Assembly (NCBI GenBank): GCA_021821185.1 | Contig: JAKACU010000036.1 | Coordinates: 1-19,242, forward strand | DNA: 19,242 nucleotides | Origin: Bacillota bacterium | GTDB lineage: Bacteria > Bacillota > Bacilli > Alicyclobacillales > SLC66 | Reading direction: 5' to 3' | Shown here: positions 14,945 to 19,242 of the stretch, in pieces | How the letters are laid out: every line of letters starts with the position of its first letter | Numbering within the stretch: position 1 is the stretch's first letter | The notes under the pieces: generated by a model | Told to the model about the DNA's origin: nothing | Databases searched by the model: none | Seen by the model: only the letters and a program-made list of their open reading frames with translations | Program-made: the position numbers and the translations under genes

Positions 14945-15958
14945 ATGACAGTGCTCACAGACACACTGTTTCGTCCCTTGCGAGATTTGCGAATTTCGCT
15001 CACGGATCGGTGTAACTTCCGTTGTCGGTATTGTATGCCAAAAGAAGTTTTTGGTCCTAACTTTCAATTTTTACCCAAAGATACTTTACTTACTGACGAT
15101 GAAATTGAACGCCTCGCACGTATTTTTGTGTCCTTAGGTGTTCGCAAATTGCGGCTTACGGGTGGGGAACCGTTGCTGCGTCCACATCTCGAGCAATTAA
15201 TTGCACGACTAGCTGGTATTCCGTCAGTCGAGGATATATCTTTAACGACCAACGGTTCGCTCTTAACGCACGACAAAGCGTTGCAACTTAAAGAGGCTGG
15301 GCTTAAACGCGTGACGATTAGCTTAGATGCGCTGGATGATGATTCATTCATGCGCCTCAATGATGTAGAATGTAGTTCCGAACCTATTTTATCTGCCATT
15401 GATGCCGCTCTTGAGGCACAGTTAATGCCTGTTAAGGTAAATATGGTGGTAATCAAAGGAATCAATGAAAAACAAGTCGTTCCCTTGGCCGAACGATTTC
15501 GAGGAACGGATGTTATTGTACGTTTTGTAGAGTTTATGGATGTCGGTAATTCAAATCATTGGCAGATGCAAAAAGTATATCCTGCTAAAGACATTGTAAC
15601 TTCTCTAAACGATCGTTGGCCGCTTGTGCCTGTACAACGGTCACAACCTGGGGAAGTCGCGACGCGCTACCAATACGCAGATGGGCAAGGAGAGATAGGT
15701 ATTATATCCTCGGTGACAACACCTTTTTGTGGTGCTTGTACGCGAGCGCGCTTATCTGCTCAAGGAAAATTATTTCTATGCTTGTTTGCGTCAAGTGGTT
15801 TTGATTTGCAGCAGTACCTTCGACGTGGGGAATCTGACGAGGCGATCACAGATGCCATTCGTTCGATTTGGTCTAACCGGGATGATCGCTACTCGGAGTT
15901 GCGCTCTTCACAATCCGTGGCAAAGAGTAAAGTGGAGATGTCGCATATCGGAGGATGA
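14945..15958 (+). CDS. moaA: GTP 3',8-cyclase (radical SAM), molybdenum cofactor biosynthesis
   Basis: A 337-residue radical S-adenosylmethionine enzyme catalysing the first step of molybdopterin synthesis, conversion of GTP to 3',8-cyclo-GTP, which MoaC then rearranges to cPMP. The N-terminal SAM cluster is Cys23-x3-Cys27-x2-Cys30 (DRCNFRCRYCMP). The second, substrate-binding cluster is CGACTRAR followed by Cys (C-x2-C-x13-C). The RLTGGEPLLRP SAM-binding motif is present. The C-terminus ends in the functionally important Gly-Gly (MSHIGG). The SD GGGGAGAGGTGGTG (14928-14941) is close to ATG 14945. It follows narI by 51 bases and supplies cofactor for NarG; other moa/moe genes are not in the window. 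Confidence 0.96.
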   Translation: MTVLTDTLFRPLRDLRISLTDRCNFRCRYCMPKEVFGPNFQFLPKDTLLTDDEIERLARIFVSLGVRKLRLTGGEPLLRPHLEQLIARLAGIPSVEDISLTTNGSLLTHDKALQLKEAGLKRVTISLDALDDDSFMRLNDVECSSEPILSAIDAALEAQLMPVKVNMVVIKGINEKQVVPLAERFRGTDVIVRFVEFMDVGNSNHWQMQKVYPAKDIVTSLNDRWPLVPVQRSQPGEVATRYQYADGQGEIGIISSVTTPFCGACTRARLSAQGKLFLCLFASSGFDLQQYLRRGESDEAITDAIRSIWSNRDDRYSELRSSQSVAKSKVEMSHIGG

Positions 15959-15977
15959 AAGCACATGGAAGACGAGA

Positions 15978-16011
15978 GACCTCCTTACTTTTAGAGTATA
16001 GTCAGGAGGTC
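15978..16011 (+). terminator. Hairpin after moaA, terminator-like without T tract
   Basis: GACCTCCT (15978-15985) and AGGAGGTC (16004-16011) form an 8-bp stem; TACT/AGTA inside may pair as well. It starts 20 bases after the moaA stop and probably marks the operon's end, though no T run follows. The right arm is an SD-like AGGAGG. Confidence 0.45.
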
Positions 16012-16012
16012 C

Positions 16013-16041
16013 TTGCATCAATGACTTTGTAACTGTATAAT
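16013..16041 (+). promoter_or_regulatory. Promoter of the tRNA-Gly gene
   Basis: TTGCAT (16013-16018), a 17-base spacer, and a perfect TATAAT (16036-16041), 18 bases before the first tRNA base. The -35 box matches consensus only in TTG. Confidence 0.6.
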
Positions 16042-16059
16042 AAATCACGAATTGATTTT

Positions 16060-16135
16060 GCGGATGTAGTTCAATTGGCAGAGCGTCAGCTTCCCAAGCT
16101 GAATGTTGCGGGTTCGAACCCCGTCATCCGCTCCA
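16060..16135 (+). tRNA. tRNA-Gly (CCC anticodon)
   Basis: The acceptor arms GCGGATG and CATCCGC pair over seven bases, with discriminator T at 16132 and encoded CCA at 16133-16135. The anticodon stem TCAGC/GCTGA encloses loop TTCCCAA, giving anticodon CCC. The T-arm is GCGGG-TTCGAAC-CCCGT. The molecule is complete and stands alone between the nitrate and arsenic operons. Confidence 0.95.
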
Positions 16136-16140
16136 AACGA

Positions 16141-16164
16141 AACCTTGAGAAATCAAGGTTTTTT
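16141..16164 (+). terminator. Rho-independent terminator of tRNA-Gly, possibly bidirectional
   Basis: AACCTTG (16141-16147), a six-base loop, CAAGGTT (16154-16160), with six T in total at 16159-16164. On the minus strand the same stem is followed by TTTCGTTT, so it may also serve the minus-strand small gene ending at 16165. Confidence 0.85.
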
Positions 16165-16305
16165 CTATTGACTTTGTACACGCCTTAAAATACAAAAGGC
16201 TGATCCTACCAAAGACGCTATGATGACAGCGATCACGGTGATGATCAACAAAACGGACAGCGTAAATTTGCCGGAAATATAATAGTTAAAAAGGACTGTT
16301 TGCAT
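16165..16305 (-). CDS. Possible small single-span membrane protein
   Basis: A 46-codon frame from ATG 16305-16303 to TAG 16167-16165. It begins MQTVLFNYYISGKFTL, then has a continuous hydrophobic stretch of about 23 residues (SVLLIITVIAVIIASLVGSAF) and ends with a basic tail (CILRRVQSQ), the positive-inside pattern of a one-pass inner-membrane peptide. The stop abuts the terminator at 16141-16164. The SD is weak (AGGA very close to ATG). It is divergent from the arsenic operon, and its ATG overlaps the probable -35 box of that operon. It has no recognised family; the terminator placement and clear membrane helix are the arguments for it. Confidence 0.42.
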   Translation of the reverse strand: MQTVLFNYYISGKFTLSVLLIITVIAVIIASLVGSAFCILRRVQSQ

Positions 16306-16327
16306 TTTCCTGACAACAAGCTATAAT
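16300..16327 (+). promoter_or_regulatory. Probable promoter of the arsenic operon
   Basis: TTGCAT (16300-16305), a 16-base spacer, and TATAAT (16322-16327). The predicted transcript start, near 16334, falls at the edge of the palindrome at 16336-16351. Confidence 0.55.
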
Positions 16328-16335
16328 ATAAGTTA

Positions 16336-16351
16336 ATCGTTATATAACGAT
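16336..16351. promoter_or_regulatory. Perfect 16-bp palindrome, candidate ArsR operator
   Basis: ATCGTTAT followed by ATAACGAT is self-complementary over all 16 bases. It lies eight bases after the -10 box and 17 before the first ars gene, where a bound repressor would block RNA polymerase. ArsR-family repressors bind A/T-rich dyads of this size, and an arsR gene is in the same operon. Confidence 0.65.
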
Positions 16352-16368
16352 GGGAAAGGGTGTAAATC

Positions 16369-16641
16369 ATGAATGAACAAGCGAAACTACTTATCCAAAT
16401 GGCGGTCGCCTATGCGACAGGATGCAACGTTTCGATGAAACAACATGTGACCAAAGCAAAAGAAGCGGGTGTTACGCAAAAAGAACTCGAAGAAACTGTG
16501 CAATTGGTGCGCCAAGTGCGGTTGACGGCCATGATGGACGCAGATACGGCTATCCAAGATGCCGTTGAATCTGACCTGGTTGCTGTTGGATCAGCCGACG
16601 AGGGTTCTTCGTGCGGATGCGGATCAGGGAAGTGCTGCTAA
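16369..16641 (+). CDS. Carboxymuconolactone decarboxylase/AhpD-like protein with Cys-rich tail, first gene of ars operon
   Basis: A 90-residue protein. Residues 5-55 (AKLLIQMAVAYATGCNVSMK, then HVTKAKEAGVTQKELEETVQ) match the helical core of the CMD/AhpD-like fold. In AhpD-type members the core carries a redox C-x-x-C followed by His; here the first Cys (Cys19) and the His (His26) remain but the second Cys is Ser22. The end is a separate Cys/Gly tail, SSCGCGSGKCC, with Cys82, 84, 89 and 90, well suited to bind a soft metal(loid) such as As(III). SD-like GGGAAAGGGTG is close before ATG 16369. It leads the operon, directly after the candidate operator, and the arsD ATG follows its stop by one base. 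Its role in arsenic handling (As(III) binding, delivery or redox) is inference. Confidence 0.75.
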   Translation: MNEQAKLLIQMAVAYATGCNVSMKQHVTKAKEAGVTQKELEETVQLVRQVRLTAMMDADTAIQDAVESDLVAVGSADEGSSCGCGSGKCC

Positions 16642-16642
16642 G

Positions 16643-16942
16643 ATGAAAATCGATATTTTCGATCCAGAAATGTGTTGCACAACGGGTATATGCGGTACGT
16701 CGCCTGATCCTGAATTGATCCGCGTGGGTGAGATGGTAGAGTCCCTCAAAGCGCAGGGGCATGTTGTTGTTCGCCACATGCTTAGTCGAAATTCGGCCGC
16801 TTTTGTGACGAATAAACCCGTCTATGATATCGTCTTGCAACAAGGCGTCAAAAGTTTACCTGTCGTCATGATCGATGGGCAAGTGCGTGCGATTGGTCAT
16901 TACCCAATGATTGAGGAAGTATTTGCCCATAAGGAGTCTTAA
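16643..16942 (+). CDS. arsD: Arsenical metallochaperone and co-repressor ArsD
   Basis: A 99-residue thioredoxin-fold protein that passes As(III)/Sb(III) to the ArsA ATPase and acts as a weak repressor of ars promoters. The required triad is present: Cys11, Cys12 and Cys17 in FDPEMCCTTGICG, matching Cys12/13/18 of the plasmid R773 protein. The later part (VKSLPVVMIDGQVRAIGHYP) has the cis-Pro region of the fold. The C-terminal vicinal Cys pairs found in R773 ArsD are absent; the R773 work showed those are dispensable for chaperone activity. ATG 16643 starts one base after the previous stop, so translation is probably coupled. It ends directly at the ATG of arsA1. Confidence 0.93.
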   Translation: MKIDIFDPEMCCTTGICGTSPDPELIRVGEMVESLKAQGHVVVRHMLSRNSAAFVTNKPVYDIVLQQGVKSLPVVMIDGQVRAIGHYPMIEEVFAHKES

Positions 16943-17821
16943 ATGATGACCAAGTATTTGTTTTTCTCAGGTAAAGGTGGGGTTGGAAAAACTTCACTGT
17001 CGTGCGCAACGGCCGTCTTGTTAGCGCAACGAGGGGAGAAGACACTGCTTGTTACGACCGATCCAGCATCCAATTTGGGCGATGTTTTTGACCAAAAAGT
17101 CAGCCTTGATGCGAAGGAAGTTCTGGGCGTGCCAAATCTTTATCTTCAAGAGATTAATCCTAGTGAGGCCTTGCAGGTATATAAAGACCGTGCTCTTGCA
17201 CCGCTGCGAGAACTTTTTCCAGAAGATGTAGTCAAATCTACAGAAGAAAAAATGAGCGGTCCTTGTACGGAAGAAGTGGCCACTTTTGATCAGTTTATTG
17301 CGTGTATGCATCAACCTGATTATGATTGGGTCGTTTTTGATACGGCACCTACAGGTCACACTTTGCGTCTCTTAGAATTGCCGAGTAGCTGGAGCCTGCA
17401 TATTGAAGAAAGTGCTAAAGGCAGTGGACAGACATGCATTGGAAGCGTTGACGCCTTGTCAGCATCAAAACAGCAGTATGAGGATGCGATACAAGCTTTG
17501 AGCGATCCCAATGTAACTACGTTTGTGTTTGTGACGCAACCGGCGAAAATGTGTATGGATGAAATGCTTCGATCATCTGAGGAATTACGTAAACTTGCGA
17601 TTCGTAATCAAGTGGTCATTGTGAATGGTATTATTCCAAAAGAAGAACGCATACATCCTTATTCGCTTCGCCGTTGGCAAAAACAAGAACCGCATATTCA
17701 AGAACTCGCGCATAAATTTGATGGAACCATTGGCTATATGCCATTATATGCGGATGAAGTAAAGGGCATCGCTATGTTGGAGCAGGTGGGGAGGGATCTC
17801 GCGCATGCCATCACTTTATGA
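16943..17821 (+). CDS. arsA: Arsenite/antimonite pump ATPase, first half-size ArsA (A1)
   Basis: A 292-residue ATPase of the ArsA/GET3 group that energises the ArsB pump. The deviant P-loop is SGKGGVGKTS (9-18), switch I is TTDPASNLGDVF, and the diagnostic signal-transduction motif is DTAPTGHTLRLL (133-144). Metalloid ligands equivalent to R773 Cys113 and Cys172 are Cys108 (GPCTEEVA) and Cys165 (GQTCIG). It corresponds to only the N-terminal half of the fused R773 protein; the second half is the next gene. ATG 16943 comes immediately after the arsD stop, with SD AAGGAG (16931-16936). The in-frame ATG at 16946 is an alternative. It overlaps arsA2 by 17 bases. Confidence 0.95.
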   Translation: MMTKYLFFSGKGGVGKTSLSCATAVLLAQRGEKTLLVTTDPASNLGDVFDQKVSLDAKEVLGVPNLYLQEINPSEALQVYKDRALAPLRELFPEDVVKSTEEKMSGPCTEEVATFDQFIACMHQPDYDWVVFDTAPTGHTLRLLELPSSWSLHIEESAKGSGQTCIGSVDALSASKQQYEDAIQALSDPNVTTFVFVTQPAKMCMDEMLRSSEELRKLAIRNQVVIVNGIIPKEERIHPYSLRRWQKQEPHIQELAHKFDGTIGYMPLYADEVKGIAMLEQVGRDLAHAITL

Positions 17822-18707
17822 TAAATTACCCATGACTCTAGTCATGCCTTCAGGTGTAAAACATCACAGAGTGTTTCTTGCTGGTAAAGGCGGCGTAGGC
17901 AAGACAACGCTAGCTTCCACGTTAGCGTTGTCTGCGTCAGAGCAAGGCGCAAAAACGTTACTCATTACAACTGATCCAGCCGCTCACATTGGCTATGTCT
18001 TTGGCGAATCGGTCACGTCAGTACCGAAGCAAGTGAGAGGAACCAACTTATGGTTGGTCCGTATCGATCCCAAAACTGCATTTGAACAATATCGACAAAC
18101 GGTTCTTGACTCTTTACCGGATCAAGAGGAGCAAACGATACGGCGTGTTAGTGAAGAGCTAAATTCGCCTTGTACGGAGGAAGTGGCTGTCTTCCAAGAG
18201 TTTCTTGATTATGTGCTAAGCGATGAGTTTGCAGTCACCGTCTATGATACGGCACCGACGGGGCATACCATACGCCTCTTGCAGTTGTCTTTTGATTACA
18301 AAGCCGAACTCGAACATAAAGATACCTTTACAGCCGAAACGGCAGCACTCGATGAGGTACAATTAGTGCGTATGAAACAAGCAATTCAAACGTTGCAAAA
18401 TCAAGAAGAGACAACGATGATATTTGTGACGTTGGCGGAGTCAACACCGATTGCCGAAATGCAACGAGCCATGGAGGATCTATTACGTACAGGCATCTCG
18501 ACGCAGGCAATCATCGTCAATCAGGTGCTTCCTGAAGACGCGGCAAGCAGTCCGCTGTTTGGCCGTCGCTTACAGTTGCAAAAAGCCCAGATTGAGAAGT
18601 TGCGTCAAGGTCATGATAAAGAACAGATTTGTGTGGCTACGCTGCAAGATGATGAAATTATGGGTAGGGAATTGTTACAGAACTTTGCAAAACACGTGGT
18701 GGGGTGA
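17805..18707 (+). CDS. arsA: Arsenite/antimonite pump ATPase, second half-size ArsA (A2)
   Basis: A 300-residue ArsA homologue encoded separately from A1. P-loop AGKGGVGKTT (26-35), switch I TTDPAAHIGYVF, and the DTAPTGHTIRLL motif are intact. It has one metalloid-type Cys, Cys123 (NSPCTEEVA), equivalent to Cys422 of the fused R773 ArsA, and lacks the second Cys that A1 has in GQTCIG. That division (two in A1, one in A2) matches the fused protein, so A1 and A2 probably form a heterodimer with a three-Cys As(III) site. ATG 17805 has SD GGGGAGG (17788-17794) and gives about 20 residues before the first strand. An in-frame ATG at 17832 is possible but has a poorer SD. Confidence 0.93.
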   Translation: MPSLYDKLPMTLVMPSGVKHHRVFLAGKGGVGKTTLASTLALSASEQGAKTLLITTDPAAHIGYVFGESVTSVPKQVRGTNLWLVRIDPKTAFEQYRQTVLDSLPDQEEQTIRRVSEELNSPCTEEVAVFQEFLDYVLSDEFAVTVYDTAPTGHTIRLLQLSFDYKAELEHKDTFTAETAALDEVQLVRMKQAIQTLQNQEETTMIFVTLAESTPIAEMQRAMEDLLRTGISTQAIIVNQVLPEDAASSPLFGRRLQLQKAQIEKLRQGHDKEQICVATLQDDEIMGRELLQNFAKHVVG

Positions 18708-18711
18708 GCGC

Positions 18712-19050
18712 ATGGAGGAAAGGTTTGAGGCAATCGCTGATGTGTATAAAGCATTAGGCGACAAAACTCGTTTGCATATTCTTGCGCTTTTACGTAACGG
18801 GGAACTGTGTGTATGTGAGTTGGTTGGGGCTTTGAACATGTCGCAACCAAGTATCTCACAACACCTACGCAAACTCAAACAGGCTGGTCTTCTCAAAGAA
18901 CGCAAAACAGCACAATGGGTATACTATTCTCTCGATTTGGATAAAGTTTCGCTGCTAGCCGATATTGTAAGCACGCTACCGAATGTAGCGGAAGAATATA
19001 AAGCTTTGCAGATACAGGGGCTTGGTACGAGGTGTACCACGCCATCGTAA
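18712..19050 (+). CDS. arsR: Arsenic-responsive transcriptional repressor ArsR
   Basis: A 112-residue winged-helix repressor of the ArsR/SmtB family. The As(III) sensing motif ELCVCEL (Cys33, Cys35) lies at the start of the DNA-recognition region, as in R773 ArsR (ELCVCD). The helix-turn-helix is MSQPSISQHLRKLKQAGLL, followed by the wing RKTAQWVYYSL. Binding of As(III) to the Cys pair releases the operator. ATG 18712 is four bases after the arsA2 stop, with GGTGGGGTGAG as SD; the longer upstream frame overlaps arsA2 and is rejected. Its operator is probably the palindrome at 16336-16351, making the operon self-regulated. It sits near the operon's end rather than in front, which is less common. 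Confidence 0.93.
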   Translation: MEERFEAIADVYKALGDKTRLHILALLRNGELCVCELVGALNMSQPSISQHLRKLKQAGLLKERKTAQWVYYSLDLDKVSLLADIVSTLPNVAEEYKALQIQGLGTRCTTPS

Positions 19051-19077
19051 TTTTCTTTAGAGACTGGGAGATGCACA

Positions 19078-19242
19078 ATGGCAGTTGTGGCTGTAATTAT
19101 TTTTCTTTTGACTTTGGTACTTGTCATTTGGCAACCCAAAGGATTGTCGATCGGATGGAGCGCCATCGGGGGCGCTGTAGTTGCTTTGTTAGTGAAAGCA
19201 GTCACGTTACATGATGTTGTTGAGGTTACGGCTATCGTTTGG
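19078..19242 (+). CDS. arsB: Arsenite efflux pump ArsB, N-terminal part (runs off the window)
   Basis: The first 55 codons of a membrane protein, open to the last base. It begins [20 protein letters not shown], a first hydrophobic span, then [20 protein letters not shown] and [14 protein letters not shown]. This matches the start of ArsB-type As(III)/Sb(III) antiporters (about 430 residues, twelve spans) rather than the unrelated ACR3 family. GGGAG (19066-19070) is seven bases before ATG 19078. It follows arsR by 27 bases in the same direction. With the two ArsA halves it would form an ATP-driven pump. The rest cannot be judged. Confidence 0.88.
   Translation, partial: MAVVAVIIFLLTLVLVIWQPKGLSIGWSAIGGAVVALLVKAVTLHDVVEVTAIVW

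Noticed and set aside
18451..19050. 199-residue ArsR with an N-terminal extension
   Set aside because: The extension overlaps arsA2 in another frame and is Cys/Arg-rich nonsense; ArsR proteins are about 100-120 residues and ATG 18712 fits.
1..19242. CRISPR array or long tandem repeat
   Set aside because: No regularly spaced direct repeats of 20-40 bases were seen on reading either strand.

Overview
The window reads as a low-to-moderate GC Bacillota chromosome or accessory region. Supporting signs are strong GGAGG-type ribosome binding sites, several TTG/GTG starts, a tRNA with encoded CCA, Firmicute-type NarGHJI and MerA, and separate half-size ArsA proteins. An acid- or metal-tolerant Bacilli lineage such as the Alicyclobacillaceae would fit, but that assignment is an inference and was not tested by any search.

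Left part (1-1660): remains of an integrated element. A short excisionase-like gene that looks N-terminally truncated is followed by a tyrosine integrase gene inactivated twice, by an in-frame TAA and by Asn in place of the catalytic Tyr. A minus-strand terminator and a 40-nt fragment matching the 3' end of a tRNA gene follow, which looks like an attachment-site scar. The next DNA is the C-terminal tail of a regulator, probably TetR-like, whose stop overlaps the ABC exporter start.

Middle (1656-5281): an ABC-2 type exporter (ATPase and permease), then an orphan mercuric reductase MerA with an N-terminal heavy-metal domain and a CC C-terminus. No merR, merT or merP is visible next to it. Bases 5282-6502 hold no convincing intact gene, only weak open frames, several hairpins and two good plus-strand terminators, and look like decayed DNA.

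Nitrate respiration block (6503-15958): narK (TTG start), a hemerythrin-domain protein, a small DUF4351-like protein, narG, narH, narJ, narI and moaA, all on the plus strand with short gaps or overlaps. This is a respiratory membrane-bound nitrate reductase operon with its transporter, its assembly chaperone and one molybdenum-cofactor gene.

Right part (15959-19242): tRNA-Gly(CCC) with promoter and terminator; a possible 46-aa membrane peptide on the minus strand; then an arsenic resistance operon on the plus strand. Its order is a carboxymuconolactone decarboxylase/AhpD-like protein with a Cys-rich tail, arsD, arsA1, arsA2, arsR and the start of arsB, which runs off the window. A perfect 16-bp palindrome just downstream of a TATAAT box is the likely ArsR operator. 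Together these genes would support anaerobic nitrate respiration plus Hg(II) reduction and As(III)/Sb(III) export. The most unusual content is the AhpD-like first gene of the ars operon, the two small proteins placed between narK and narG, and the doubly inactivated integrase.
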